Positions 1-8,895 of a stretch of DNA of 64,000 bases are shown here, piece by piece. Below the pieces are notes generated by a model. That model saw nothing but the letters and a program-made list of their open reading frames with translations, searched no databases and had not been told where the DNA came from. The DNA lies in the NCBI RefSeq assembly GCF_030160395.1, contig NZ_BSOG01000002.1, positions 124,001-188,000 of the forward strand. The letters run 5' to 3'. The translations under genes and the position numbers were made by a program. Each line of letters opens with the position of its first letter. Position 1 is the stretch's first letter. The stretch comes from Chitinimonas prasina (GTDB lineage: Bacteria; Pseudomonadota; Gammaproteobacteria; Burkholderiales; Chitinimonadaceae).

Positions 1-70
1 CGCAGTGCCGATATGATGGGATGACATACTGGATGGCCCCCGCGGGGATAACACTGGGTACTGCTGCTAG

Positions 71-1672
71 ATGATAGACACCTTCAAGAAGCTATTCGTA
101 TTCGGCCGGGAATCCCGCTTGGACAAGGCGCTGGCAACCGTGCAGAGCTCGGCTACGCTGGCACCTGTCCAGGCCATGCAATCGGCAGGTGACTGGCTGG
201 CACAGGAGCTTCGCCGCGCCGAACATCGCCGCGATGGCTTGGCCATCATGCGGGCGATCGATAACGACCTGCGCAGCATCCTGGAGGGTGCCATGGCAGG
301 CATGCTTGAGGCCAAGACCAACCACGCCAGGCTGAATCTGCTGCTGCAGACCACCGTACCCTTCTGCGCCGTGATACTCGAGGCCTATACCGAGGCTTTG
401 CGCCGCGACATGGTCGAGCTGGCGCGCAAGCCGGCCAATGCCCCGCTGGTGCAGGCATCGGTGGCCAACTGGCTGTACTGGATAGGCCGCGACCACGTAG
501 TGCGTTTTGTGCGCGAGCCCAAGATGGACCGCCTGCCCTGGCACGAAATCGGCCCGGCGGCGGAGTTTGCCCTGAGCCTGGGCGGCACATTTGCCTCCAA
601 GATAGCCCGACCCGATGGCGAGGCTGGGCGCCTGCAGAAACAACTGTCGCACCTGGTGTTGCTGTCGCGTACCTTGACGCCAGACTTGCAGGGGCGGCAA
701 CTGCTGATAGCCGACAGGGTGGCCGATACGTTAGCAAGCTTTATCAAGGTCAGCGACAAGCACTCGAGCCAGACGCCGTTCGGCCAAGCCAATAGCGATG
801 ACAACCCGCCCACCATGCTGACCCGCATGCCTACTCAGGCGCTGGTGCAGGGCCGTGGTTTGTTCTATGGCCTTGAAAAGACCCTGATGGAGCTGGTGGC
901 GCTGGAAAACATCATTACCAGCCAGGGTAAGGTGCCGCAGAAGATGAATGCGGACGAGTACCTGGAGGTGGCCGAGACCCTGGTGGTGATCAAGCACCTG
1001 AAGAATCGCTGGAGCGGCCGCGAAGTCAAGCGGCAGGCCGAGCGCAAGGCCATCAGCGGCTCGCTGACCATCTGCTACGACTTCGGCGCTATACGCCGCA
1101 TGGTGGTGCAAGCCACCCAAGAGACCAAGACCCGCACCAACGAGACCACCATAGAGCGCGCCATGGTGGAGGATGTCAGCGCCACCGGTGTGGGCCTGCA
1201 GCTCAACAAGCATACCGGCTGGCTCAAGGTGGGCATGCTGATGGGGGTCAAGACCGACAAGGACGTGAATTGGCGCATTGGTATCGTCCGTCGCGCCATT
1301 GCACGTGGTCAGGGGCAGATGGTAGCGGGTGTGCAGCTATTGGCTCGCGATCCGGAATCGGTGCGCCTGACGCGTCGCGCCAATGTATCGCAATGGGATA
1401 TGGTGTCTGACCATCAATCCTGGGACAACCTGCTGGGCCTCTACCTGCGGCCCGATCCGCTGAATGAGAACAGCCATCTGCTGATACTGGCCAAAGCCGA
1501 TCTGGTTGCCGGCAAGACCTATGGGGCGCCGGCAACACGCGAAGGGGACCTGGCTTTTCGGGTGGTCAGCCAGCAGGAGATAGGCGCTGATTGCGTGATC
1601 TACCGGGTAGAGCGGCTAGCCACGGTCGCCGGCGACACCCAAACCAGCGCAAAGCGCGATTCGAGCAGCTGA
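71..1672 (+). CDS. PilZ-like domain protein, 533 aa
   Basis: The cellular role is unknown. The first 300 or so residues are largely helical-looking with no family I recognise. The C-terminal third resembles a PilZ (cyclic-di-GMP receptor) domain: a basic R321-x3-R325 stretch is followed by D368-x-S370-x2-G373 and beta-rich sequence. The spacing between the two motifs, over 40 residues, is longer than in canonical PilZ domains, so c-di-GMP binding is inference. There is no signal peptide or obvious membrane segment. The ATG at 71 has only a weak upstream ribosome-binding site. The stop overlaps the next ATG (TGATG), so translation is probably coupled to the RpfE-type gene. Three GGDEF proteins encoded elsewhere in the window make a c-di-GMP connection plausible. 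Confidence 0.65.
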   Translation: MIDTFKKLFVFGRESRLDKALATVQSSATLAPVQAMQSAGDWLAQELRRAEHRRDGLAIMRAIDNDLRSILEGAMAGMLEAKTNHARLNLLLQTTVPFCAVILEAYTEALRRDMVELARKPANAPLVQASVANWLYWIGRDHVVRFVREPKMDRLPWHEIGPAAEFALSLGGTFASKIARPDGEAGRLQKQLSHLVLLSRTLTPDLQGRQLLIADRVADTLASFIKVSDKHSSQTPFGQANSDDNPPTMLTRMPTQALVQGRGLFYGLEKTLMELVALENIITSQGKVPQKMNADEYLEVAETLVVIKHLKNRWSGREVKRQAERKAISGSLTICYDFGAIRRMVVQATQETKTRTNETTIERAMVEDVSATGVGLQLNKHTGWLKVGMLMGVKTDKDVNWRIGIVRRAIARGQGQMVAGVQLLARDPESVRLTRRANVSQWDMVSDHQSWDNLLGLYLRPDPLNENSHLLILAKADLVAGKTYGAPATREGDLAFRVVSQQEIGADCVIYRVERLATVAGDTQTSAKRDSSS

Positions 1673-2685
1673 TGAAACTGACTTTGCTGGTACCCGACCT
1701 GCGTTTCGCAAGGCAGGCGGGGTTTGACCCTGTGGTGGAAATGACTTTGCCTGGCCTGAGTAGCCTGTTGGGTCGGGCCGGCCGGCAGCTACAGCCTGCC
1801 ACTACCATGGAAGACTGGTTGCGGCAGCAGTTTGGGGCCGAGGATTGCGGTGCGGCCGCATTGACCTTGCCAATGGACCTGCCGGGCGCGGCGGCGGGCC
1901 ACTGGCTGCGCGCCGACCCGGTACACCTAAGGGCAGACCGTGATAGGGCTTTGCTGTTTGATGCCAGCCTGCTGGCCATCAACCAGGCCGAGGCAGTTGC
2001 CCTGGTGTCCGCCCTGAACAACCTGTATGCCGACGATGGCTACCAGTTTGTGGCAGCCACACCAAACCGCTGGTACTTGCGCCTGCCCGAGGCACCTGAT
2101 TTCACCACCACGCCCTTGGCACGGGTGGTGGGGCAAGACGTGCATGCGCACCTACCCAAAGGCCCTACGGCACTGCGCTGGCATCGCTTGCTCAACGAGC
2201 TGCAGATGCTGCTCTATACCCAGCCCGTCAATGATGCTCGCGAGCAGGCGGGCAGACCCACCATCAATTCGATCTGGTTGTGGGGTGAGGGCATTGCCCC
2301 CCAAGGGCTGGCCAAACCCTGCGACAGGCTGATCGGCAACGATGCGCTGGCATGTGGTTTGGCGCAGGCTGCCGGCGTGGGCTCCCAGGTGCTGCCGGCA
2401 GGCTGGAAGGCAGTCGGTACCGGACACACCCTGATCTGCCTGGATCAGCTCGTGGCAAGCGCCCGGCAGGGTGATATCCACGCCTGGCGAGAGGCCTTGC
2501 AGCAGCTGGAGCGTGATTGGTTCCAGCCCCTGCTGGCAGCCTGGCAGGCGGGTGAGGTGGACGCCATCGATATGGTGCTACCCGGGGCACAGCAGACCTT
2601 GCAGGCGAGTTTGCGCCGTGGCGATCGCTGGAAGCTCTGGCGGCGACCGGTATTGTTGCGTGATTGCCTGGCCGAAGCTGCGTGA
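1672..2685 (+). CDS. RpfE-type conserved protein of unknown function, 337 aa
   Basis: This resembles the family annotated as RpfE-type regulatory protein after the Xanthomonas rpf locus, where the gene also neighbours recJ. The family has no established biochemical activity. Visible landmarks are the N-terminal stretch MKLTLLVPDL and the motif N199-SIWLWGEG, which is typical of the group. No signal peptide or transmembrane segment is seen. The start is fixed by a one-base overlap with the preceding stop; longer upstream in-frame starts would run far into the PilZ-like gene. The gap to recJ is 43 bp, so cotranscription is likely. Family assignment is from memory of motif and neighbourhood; function is not inferred. 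Confidence 0.6.
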   Translation: MKLTLLVPDLRFARQAGFDPVVEMTLPGLSSLLGRAGRQLQPATTMEDWLRQQFGAEDCGAAALTLPMDLPGAAAGHWLRADPVHLRADRDRALLFDASLLAINQAEAVALVSALNNLYADDGYQFVAATPNRWYLRLPEAPDFTTTPLARVVGQDVHAHLPKGPTALRWHRLLNELQMLLYTQPVNDAREQAGRPTINSIWLWGEGIAPQGLAKPCDRLIGNDALACGLAQAAGVGSQVLPAGWKAVGTGHTLICLDQLVASARQGDIHAWREALQQLERDWFQPLLAAWQAGEVDAIDMVLPGAQQTLQASLRRGDRWKLWRRPVLLRDCLAEAA

Positions 2686-2728
2686 CCATGGCGGCCTTTG
2701 TAACTTCTGTAGTGCCACGATTCCTTAC

Positions 2729-4423
2729 ATGCAAATACTGACCCGTACGATTCCACCCGAAGCAGAGCACAGCCTGCTTGCCGCAGGCCTGCATCCGGTG
2801 GAGGCCCGCGTTTACGCTGCCCGGGGTATATGCAGCGCCACTGAGCTGGAAACCGAGCTGAAGCATTTGCTGCCGCCCAGCGGACTCAAGGGTCTGGTGC
2901 AAGCCGCCGCCAGGCTGGCGGATGCCGTCGCAGCACAGGAGCGCATCCTGATCGTGGCGGATTACGATGCCGACGGCGCCACCGCTTGCGCGGTGGGTTT
3001 GCGTGGTCTCTCCATGCTGGGCGCCAAGGTGGAGTTTCTGGTGCCTAACCGGTTTGAATACGGTTACGGCCTGACGCCGGAGATCGTCGAGCTGGCAGCA
3101 AGCCGCCAACCGCAGCTGATCGTGACGGTGGACAATGGCATCGCCAGTGCCGCCGGGGTGCAGCGTGCGCGGCAACTGGGCATGGATGTATTGATCACCG
3201 ACCACCATCTGCCCGGCGAGATACTGCCTGAGGCCGTGATCGTGAACCCCAATCAACCCGGCTGCGAGTTTGCCAGCAAGCACTTGGCAGGTGTGGGCGT
3301 GATGTTCTACGTGCTGTTGGGCTTGCGCGCCGAACTGCGACAGCGCGGCGCCTTTGGCGACGGCACAGGCCCCAACCTGGCAGAGCTGCTGGACCTGGTG
3401 GCGCTGGGTACGGTGGCCGATGTGGTCAAGCTGGATGTCAACAACCGCATTCTGGTGGAACAAGGCCTCAAGCGCATGCGTGCCGGCCGTGCCTGTCCCG
3501 GCATCCTGGCCTTGTACCAGGCGGCTGGCCGCGAAGCACGCCGGGCGAGCGCCTTTGACCTGGGGTTCATGCTGGGGCCGCGCCTGAACGCAGCAGGGCG
3601 GCTGGACGATATGAGCCTGGGCATTGCCTGTCTGACGGCGGACAACACCGAGGCGGCACTTGCCATGGCGCGTGAGCTGGATCAGCTCAATCGCGAGCGG
3701 CGCCATATCGAAGCTGAGATGCAGGATATTGCCCAGGCCAAGCTCGATCAGATCGATGTGGGGGATCGCTATAGCCTGACCGTGTTCGACCCGGATTTCC
3801 ACCAGGGCGTAGTAGGCCTGGTCGCCAGCCGGCTCAAGGACAAACACCATCGTCCTACCATCGTGTTTGCGCAAGGCCTCGAGGGCGAGATCAAGGGCTC
3901 GGGCCGCTCTATCCCCGGCTTGCATCTGCGCGATGCGCTGGACTTGGTCTCCAAGCGTGAACCCAGCCTGATCGCCAAATTTGGCGGCCACGCCATGGCC
4001 GCTGGCCTGACCCTGGCCGATCCTGATGGCGTAGGGTTGTTCAGGCAGTGCTTCGAGACAGTGTGCCGCGAGCTGCTGGACGCCCAAGCCCTGACACGCA
4101 CGGTGGAAACCGACGGGGAGCTGGATGCCGCCGCCATGAGTATGGAGCTGGCCGAGCGCCTCGACTGCCGGGTATGGGGCCAGGGTTTTCCGGCACCAAG
4201 GTTTATCGGCCGCTTTCGCGTGCGCAGCCAGCGTGTGGTGGGCGAGAAGCACCTGAAACTACAACTGGAAGGCCAGGGCGGCCAAACCTTTGACGCCATG
4301 TACTTCCAGCATGCCGAACCGCTACCCGACCGGGTAGAGGCGGTCTACCAACTTTGCGTGAATGAGTGGCAAGGCAGGCGTAGCCTGCAACTGCTGCTGG
4401 ATCATGCCCACCAGGAACCATGA
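2729..4423 (+). CDS. recJ: Single-stranded-DNA-specific exonuclease RecJ
   Basis: RecJ is the cytoplasmic 5'-3' ssDNA exonuclease used in RecF-pathway recombination, mismatch repair and base-excision repair. The 564 aa match the usual bacterial length. The DHH phosphoesterase core is clear: D78-Y-D80-A-D82-G for metal binding, then T-D158-H159-H160, and further on GTVADVV and the GPRLNAAGR motif. The DHHA1 domain carries G419-G-H421-AMAAG, followed by the C-terminal OB region. The ATG at 2729 gives the family-typical N terminus; longer upstream in-frame starts lie inside the rpfE-type gene. The stop overlaps the rlmB start by 4 bp (ATGA). All metal-binding residues I can check are present, so the enzyme should be active. 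Confidence 0.95.
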   Translation: MQILTRTIPPEAEHSLLAAGLHPVEARVYAARGICSATELETELKHLLPPSGLKGLVQAAARLADAVAAQERILIVADYDADGATACAVGLRGLSMLGAKVEFLVPNRFEYGYGLTPEIVELAASRQPQLIVTVDNGIASAAGVQRARQLGMDVLITDHHLPGEILPEAVIVNPNQPGCEFASKHLAGVGVMFYVLLGLRAELRQRGAFGDGTGPNLAELLDLVALGTVADVVKLDVNNRILVEQGLKRMRAGRACPGILALYQAAGREARRASAFDLGFMLGPRLNAAGRLDDMSLGIACLTADNTEAALAMARELDQLNRERRHIEAEMQDIAQAKLDQIDVGDRYSLTVFDPDFHQGVVGLVASRLKDKHHRPTIVFAQGLEGEIKGSGRSIPGLHLRDALDLVSKREPSLIAKFGGHAMAAGLTLADPDGVGLFRQCFETVCRELLDAQALTRTVETDGELDAAAMSMELAERLDCRVWGQGFPAPRFIGRFRVRSQRVVGEKHLKLQLEGQGGQTFDAMYFQHAEPLPDRVEAVYQLCVNEWQGRRSLQLLLDHAHQEP

Positions 4424-5184
4424 CTATGGCCAATACCCGCGTACTGCACGGCTTCCATGCCGTCACCGCCCGCCTCAGCCGCCTGCCCGAAAGCGTGCTG
4501 GAACTCTATGTGGCCCGCGAGCGGCACGACCCACGCATGCACGAGCTGCTGAAGCTGGCGGAACACACCGGCGTGCGGCTGATACATGCCGATGCAGCCC
4601 GGCTGGACGGCCTGACGGGTCATCACAGGCACCAGGGGGTAGCGGCCGTCATCGATGCCAACAAGACCTTTGTTGCGCTGGAAGACGTGCTGGAAGACCT
4701 GACCGAACCGCCCTTGCTGCTGGTACTGGACGGCATCACCGATCCCCACAACCTGGGCGCCTGCCTGCGGGTGGCAGACGCCATGGGGGTGCACGCAGTG
4801 CTGGCGCCCAAGGATAAATCGGTCGGCATCAATGCGACTGTCTCCAAGGTGGCCTGCGGCGCCGCCGAAGTGGTGCCCTATATCGTAGTGACCAATCTGG
4901 CCCGCAGCCTGCGGGAGTTGAAAGACGCCGGGGTCTGGATAGCGGGTACGGATATGGATGCCGACACCGACCTGTTCCACTTTGATCAATCCGGCCCGCT
5001 GGCCTGGGTAATGGGCGCGGAAGGGCAGGGCATGCGCAGGCTGACCCGCGAACACTGCGATGTGCTGGTCAATATCCCCATGTTCGGCACGGTAGAAAGC
5101 CTGAATGTCTCGGTCGCGACCGGCATGTGCGTGGCAGAAAGCCGCCGCCAGCGCGTGATGGCCGCCGAGGCCGCCAAGCGCTAA
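4420..5184 (+). CDS. rlmB: 23S rRNA (guanosine-2'-O-)-methyltransferase RlmB
   Basis: RlmB is a SPOUT-class enzyme that methylates the 2'-OH of G2251 (E. coli numbering) in the 23S rRNA P-loop. The 254-residue protein has an N-terminal L30e-like substrate-binding domain (about 1-75) and a C-terminal trefoil-knot domain. The hallmarks are [19 protein letters not shown] (motif 1, with the N and R typical of SpoU enzymes), the [10 protein letters not shown] loop (motif 2), and [17 protein letters not shown] (motif 3). The first ATG overlaps the recJ stop by 4 bp; an alternative ATG two codons later (4426) is possible. Pairing with recJ is plausible for betaproteobacteria. Confidence 0.93.
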   Translation: MTMANTRVLHGFHAVTARLSRLPESVLELYVARERHDPRMHELLKLAEHTGVRLIHADAARLDGLTGHHRHQGVAAVIDANKTFVALEDVLEDLTEPPLLLVLDGITDPHNLGACLRVADAMGVHAVLAPKDKSVGINATVSKVACGAAEVVPYIVVTNLARSLRELKDAGVWIAGTDMDADTDLFHFDQSGPLAWVMGAEGQGMRRLTREHCDVLVNIPMFGTVESLNVSVATGMCVAESRRQRVMAAEAAKR

Positions 5185-5338
5185 TCGTTTCCACCGGTGG
5201 CGCCAAGTTGTGCTGGCGCTGCCAAGTGGCGGTGTATCGCAGACAAACAATAAGCCTGCGATTTTGCCTGGCACATTGCGATGCGTTGGCGGGTATCGGA
5301 ATGCGCCGGGTGACCTTTGGCAGAGGGAATCCCTACCC

Positions 5339-5719
5339 ATGAGCGCAGCCGAGCCGCAACACTGGACCCAAGTGCCCCATGCCCCCGCGCCGGGCAGCCA
5401 TGTGTGTGCACTGGCGGCCTTGCCGGATGGGGTGGCGACCATGCAGACATTGGGCGTGGCGACAATGCCATTCCACCTGTTGCTGTTGCGTAGCGGCGAG
5501 GTAGTCTACGGCTACGTCAATCGCTGCGCCCACTTTGGTGTGCCACTGGCCGGACGGCAGGAGCAACTGATCTTCAAGCCGCACGAGAGCGTGAGCTGCA
5601 ATGTGCATTACGCCCGGTATCGCTGGCAGGATGGCGTGTGCGTGGCCGGCGAATGTGCAGGCGCGGCCTTGCTGCCGGTGCCGTTGCGTGTGCAGGATGG
5701 GATGGTGTCGGTGGGGTGA
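5339..5719 (+). CDS. Rieske [2Fe-2S] domain protein, 126 aa
   Basis: A small soluble ferredoxin-like electron carrier or oxygenase component. Both Rieske cluster motifs are present: C63-x-H65 (in NRCAHFGVPL) and C87-x2-H90 (in SCNVHYARY), about 20 residues apart. The protein is essentially the Rieske domain alone, with no catalytic non-heme-iron domain, signal peptide or membrane anchor. The ATG at 5339 is preceded by AGAGGGA with about 10 bp spacing, which decides this start over a longer open frame. No oxygenase or reductase partner is next to it, so its redox partner is unknown. It probably has its own promoter in the 154-bp gap after rlmB. Confidence 0.82.
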   Translation: MSAAEPQHWTQVPHAPAPGSHVCALAALPDGVATMQTLGVATMPFHLLLLRSGEVVYGYVNRCAHFGVPLAGRQEQLIFKPHESVSCNVHYARYRWQDGVCVAGECAGAALLPVPLRVQDGMVSVG

Positions 5720-5811
5720 GGTTGGCGAGTTTGTTTGCCCGGCAATTTGAACGAGAAAATTGACACTTGGGGCCGTTTGTGTAGGCGCTTTGCTTAGGGG
5801 ATTTTACGACT

Positions 5812-6381
5812 ATGAAACTAGTGTACATGCTGTTTACCCTGCTTTTTTCGAGTTGGGCATGGGCAGAAAAACCTGCTTTTGAGTACGCTGGCTTGAACAT
5901 TGATACAGCTGAATATGATCTCCGTAAACGCTACCCTAAATCAACTTTTCAAATTACATCAGAAGCAAAATCATATTATGTATGGGTCGATAAGTCTGAG
6001 GTTAATAGTGGCATCTACGCCATTCACCTTTACCGGCGCCAAGCGTACTGGTCTAAAGAGGTGGAGAGTGTTAAGCCTGCACTTGCCGAGTTTAAGTGGC
6101 TGAGGTTAAGCCTTGAAAAGCCGTATGAGTTCTTGGGTGTTAAGCCAAAAACCTGGAAGGATGAAAATTACGCTAGGAATCCCAGTTGCAAGTCGATTCT
6201 GATGGTTTTATCGAAGAAGTACGGCAGGCCATTAGTCGGCGACAAAAACTCGGAAGAAGGTCTTGAGAATCAAGGTTATACATGGAGTTCAGGGGGCGAA
6301 AATATGGTGCTTAATTGCTTTACCTTAGGGGGCAAGGGCCGTTCATTCGCTGCTGATATAACTCTATCGAAGCCTGTTTAA
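5812..6381 (+). CDS. Orphan secreted protein, 189 aa, AT-rich gene
   Basis: I do not recognise a family. The protein starts with a strong Sec signal peptide (MKLVYMLFTLLFSSWAWA, probable cleavage before EKP). The mature part of about 170 residues is rich in Tyr, Trp and Lys with two Cys (in NPSCKS and VLNCFT) that could form a disulfide. Codon use and base composition are visibly AT-richer than every neighbouring gene, with codons such as TTA, AAA and TAT that are rare elsewhere in the window, suggesting horizontal acquisition. The start has AGGGGA 10 bp upstream. It sits alone between the Rieske gene and a degraded toxin gene beside ssrA. A periplasmic or secreted location is inferred. Confidence 0.7.
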   Translation: MKLVYMLFTLLFSSWAWAEKPAFEYAGLNIDTAEYDLRKRYPKSTFQITSEAKSYYVWVDKSEVNSGIYAIHLYRRQAYWSKEVESVKPALAEFKWLRLSLEKPYEFLGVKPKTWKDENYARNPSCKSILMVLSKKYGRPLVGDKNSEEGLENQGYTWSSGGENMVLNCFTLGGKGRSFAADITLSKPV

Positions 6382-7013
6382 AGAGTGTATGAGCAGCTCG
6401 TGGTGCTTTTCACTGCCGGATGCAGGAATCTGCACGAGCAAGCAAGAATAATTGCCATTCGATAAGAGGGGTTTTGAGTATTGGTGCCAGCCGGTTGACC
6501 ATGTGCCGACCGGCATACCGAACTTGTGTGCGCTGGCCCGGGCGGCTGCGAGTCAAGTGCCCGCATGCGGCAAGCAAGCACGGTTTGCATGTCATGTTAT
6601 CCGTCCACAATCAGGTAAATGATGACCGGGCTGTCTGTGACCCGGTAGATCACGCAGTAGGGCTTGAAGAAGGTCGGACTGTATTTTCCGATACCAAGGC
6701 CGACCAGTTCCTTCGGATATCTGCCGCTTTCAGGACACCTCGACAGGCACTCCGCAGCGCCCGTGACCTTTTCCCTGCCGTGGGGTGATCGCTAAGCGGC
6801 TCGAACTCTGATTGCAGGGGGCATGCTCGCAACCCACTACGCGCCTTTATCGCCAACCAGCCCGGCGATACGGACAGCTAAGACGTGCTGGTCCGCTATC
6901 GGGCGGTACTGGGCCATGACCTCGACGAGCTGTTACCACATCGCTGGCAGCACTGATAGTCCGGCGCAAGGATGCCGGGTACAGGGGTTACCCTACACTG
7001 GCGTTGCAGACAG
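6382..7013. other. Gene-poor, decayed stretch next to ssrA
   Basis: No intact gene is convincing here. It contains the ParE-like relic listed separately (minus strand). At 6823-6958 on the plus strand there is a short frame, interrupted by a TAA, that ends in LGHDLDELLPHRW; this looks like the tail of some degraded protein but I cannot assign it. Overlapping short frames on both strands have no ribosome-binding sites and no recognisable domains. The stretch lies directly downstream of the tmRNA 3' end, a common integration site, but I found no duplicated ssrA end that would define an island boundary. Confidence 0.5.
6597..6791 (-). pseudogene. Truncated RelE/ParE-family toxin relic
   Basis: The minus-strand frame ending at the TAA at 6597 encodes CPESGRYPKEL, then FFKPYCVIYRV, then VIIYLIVDG. 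This is the C-terminal half of RelE/ParE toxins, which typically read P-E-x-G-x-Y-P-x-E-L, FFKPYRVIYR and V-x-x-x-x-I-x-D-G. The N-terminal half (helical hairpin and first strands) is absent: upstream residues do not resemble the family and the frame closes at a TAG (6792-6794) with no start codon in frame. No antitoxin gene is adjacent. It is therefore a dead remnant of a toxin-antitoxin module. The match is by eye from family knowledge. Confidence 0.6.
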
Positions 7014-7045
7014 AAAAAATCCCAACCGATGACGGTTGGGATTTT
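7014..7045 (-). terminator. Intrinsic terminator of ssrA
   Basis: On the minus strand a stem AAAATCCCAACC(G)/(C)GGTTGGGATTTT with a tetraloop is followed by a run of six T (complement of 7014-7019). It begins 7 nt past the tmRNA CCA end, as expected for ssrA. Confidence 0.88.
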
Positions 7046-7051
7046 GGGTAT

Positions 7052-7412
7052 TGGTGGAGACGGCGGGAATTGAACCCGCGTCCGAAAGCCCTCTACGGCA
7101 AGTTCTACATGCTTAGTCTGGCCAACTGGATTTAACGGGTGACACGCCGACCGACAGGCTTGGCAACCGCGAGCTACCTAGATTTGACAGTACGACAAGT
7201 AGCCCGCCGTACTGCGATCTCATGTATATAACGCTGCTGCCGGTTGCCCGGCCTGACCCATGAGCAGATCAGTGCAGCGTCCGGCTGGGATTAAGCAGCC
7301 AGAGCGTAGGATTCGTCGTTTGCGACTAAATCGATTCAGCGTTTAACGGGGTGCTGAGATCCCGGCATGCCCTCATCCGCTTCGCAACCCCCGTCGAAGC
7401 CATGTCGTCCCC
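7052..7412 (-). ncRNA. ssrA: Transfer-messenger RNA (tmRNA)
   Basis: tmRNA rescues stalled ribosomes by trans-translation with SmpB and tags the peptide for proteolysis. The 5' end GGGGAC at 7412 pairs with GTCTCC before the encoded ACCA at 7052, forming the tRNA-like acceptor stem; the T-arm GGTTCAATTC and the 5' GGCTTCGACGGGGGTTGCG element are conserved. The tag frame lies at 7291-7323: a GCA resume codon, then codons giving ANDESYALAA and TAA, with the conserved TAGTCGCAAACGACGA upstream/start context. The total length of 361 nt is normal for one-piece tmRNA. A promoter with a perfect TATAAT precedes it and a strong terminator follows. Confidence 0.96.
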
Positions 7413-7440
7413 GGTTGTGCTTTGCGTCTTAAGCAAGTCC

Positions 7441-7467
7441 ATTATACCCACAACGCGGGCGGGGCAA
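7441..7467 (-). promoter_or_regulatory. Sigma-70 promoter of ssrA
   Basis: On the minus strand a perfect -10 TATAAT (7446-7441) has TTGCCC upstream (7467-7462) as a -35-like element with 15-bp spacing, slightly short. The -10 lies 28 bp before the mature tmRNA 5' end, leaving a short leader for RNase P removal. It abuts the stop codon of the glycosyltransferase gene. Confidence 0.7.
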
Positions 7468-8895
7468 CTAGTTTATTGCGGCTAGCCAGCGGCGGCGCAG
7501 GGTGATTTCCAGCCTGTCCACCGCGCGCGGTGTGCGTAGCAGGGCGTCGTCAGGCTGGCCGGCGTGTTGTAGTTGCTGGCCCAGGGGGCTGAGGGTGATG
7601 CGGCATTCGGCCAGGTCCAGGGCCACATCGCCCCAGCCCAGGGTGGCATGGGCGTCGTGCCAGATACCCCAGTTCTGCTCGTTGAAACTACGGCGGGTGC
7701 GAGGATGGCGCCAGGCGGAGCCGGAGAGTTCGTGCGGCAGGTTGAGGCGGAATTCGCCGTCGGCCGCCAGCAGCCGGGCGCAGGCGGCCATGAAGTCGGG
7801 CAGGTCATCGCACAGCATGGCGTAGTCGGCGGTGTCTATCTGCTGGAACAGGCCCTGCGCCAGGGTGACAGGCCCGTAGCGGGTGGTCTGAAAGGTTTGC
7901 CCCAGGGGCAGGGGTTGGCAGGGGTCGTGCCGGATATCGGCAGCAGGGCTGTCGGCTATGGTCAGCCAGCCTGGGTGGGCTGCCAGGTTCAGGCCCAGCT
8001 TGATACGGTTGGGGCAGGCGCTGGTGGCAGCAGGCTGCCAGTCGGCGGCCAGGCGCTGCAGTGCAGGTAGCAGCTTGGGCAGCGGAGGATGGTCTGCCAG
8101 CCATGCCTGGCCCTGCTGGGCCAGCTGCATGCGGGCGGCGGGGTCGGCGACCAGCTTGATGCAACTTGCTACCAATTGCTCGTAAGGCACGATGCAGATA
8201 GCTTGGTCTATGCCGGGGTAGTCGGCCTGGTCGCTGCTGGTTTCGCTGACGACGGCCGCACCCATGGCGAGCAGATGGGCTACCCGGACGATCTCGAACA
8301 GTTTGGCATCGTAGCTGTGCAGGTTGAGTACCAGCTTGGCGCGGGCGATGAGGGCGTCGCGCTCGGGGCCGTAGATATTGCAGTATTGCCGCGCTACCAG
8401 GCCTTGCTGCTGCAGGGCCTGGATGATGGCGTCCCGGCGGGGCATGGGGGAGCCGTAGAACAGTACATCGATATCCTGTTCCACGGCCGGCGTGGATGCG
8501 CGCTGTGGCTGGCCGCCCAGCGGCATGTGCAGGTAGCGCTTTGCCTGCTCCAGCTGGGGGGCCAGTGCTTGCAGATTGCGGCTGCTGTAGTCCCATATCT
8601 CGAAGTGCCTGATAAGGTGGGGCAGGGTCTGCTGATACCAGGGGGAGTTGGCGTCTATCTGTTCCAGCTGAAAGAAGACGGTGCCGGGTGGGACGGCGGG
8701 CAGGTCATTGGGTTTGAGCAGGTGGGGGCCGTACACAAGATTGATGGCATCGTGCCGCAGCTGGTTGTAGGTGATGTCTGCCTGGTAGCCAGCATCGGTA
8801 ATGGCTTGTCGCAGTATCTGCGCCAGCTCTGCAAAGGCGGCGGGATGGCGATAGCCCGCCGGCGAGATCAGGACGATGTTGAACGTGGCTGTCAT
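7468..8895 (-). CDS. Glycosyltransferase fused to a degenerate methyltransferase-like domain, 475 aa
   Basis: Residues from about 1 to 285 look like a GT-B glycosyltransferase of the CgeB/GT4 kind: VLFYGSPMPRRDAII, then ARAKLVLNLHSYD, then FEIVRVAHLLAMGAAVVSE, the usual nucleotide-sugar region. From about residue 295 the sequence follows the plan of class I methyltransferases linked to glycan synthesis (LNLAAHPGWLTIADS, DIRHDPCQPLPL, CARLLAADGEFRLNLPHEL), but the glycine-rich SAM motif (usually LGCG) reads LNLAAH, so methyl transfer is doubtful. The ATG overlaps the stop of the upstream methyltransferase gene by 4 bp (ATGA), making this the last gene of a three-gene operon. The acceptor is unknown; a surface glycan or glycoprotein is inferred. 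Confidence 0.7.
   Translation of the reverse strand: MTATFNIVLISPAGYRHPAAFAELAQILRQAITDAGYQADITYNQLRHDAINLVYGPHLLKPNDLPAVPPGTVFFQLEQIDANSPWYQQTLPHLIRHFEIWDYSSRNLQALAPQLEQAKRYLHMPLGGQPQRASTPAVEQDIDVLFYGSPMPRRDAIIQALQQQGLVARQYCNIYGPERDALIARAKLVLNLHSYDAKLFEIVRVAHLLAMGAAVVSETSSDQADYPGIDQAICIVPYEQLVASCIKLVADPAARMQLAQQGQAWLADHPPLPKLLPALQRLAADWQPAATSACPNRIKLGLNLAAHPGWLTIADSPAADIRHDPCQPLPLGQTFQTTRYGPVTLAQGLFQQIDTADYAMLCDDLPDFMAACARLLAADGEFRLNLPHELSGSAWRHPRTRRSFNEQNWGIWHDAHATLGWGDVALDLAECRITLSPLGQQLQHAGQPDDALLRTPRAVDRLEITLRRRWLAAIN

Noticed and set aside
2264-4252. A 662-codon open frame antisense to recJ
   Set aside because: It lies wholly opposite recJ and the rpfE-type gene, has no recognisable domains and is His/Gln-rich as expected for a shadow of a GC-rich gene.
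5760-5765. TTGACA as a -35 element for the AT-rich gene
   Set aside because: No acceptable -10 lies 16-18 bp downstream.
6823-6958. Possible transposase tail ending LGHDLDELLPHRW
   Set aside because: The frame is short and broken by a TAA, and I could not match it to a specific IS family with confidence.
5720-7051. Attachment-site duplication of the ssrA 3' end
   Set aside because: I looked for a second copy of the tmRNA 3' sequence in this interval and saw none, so island borders are not supported.
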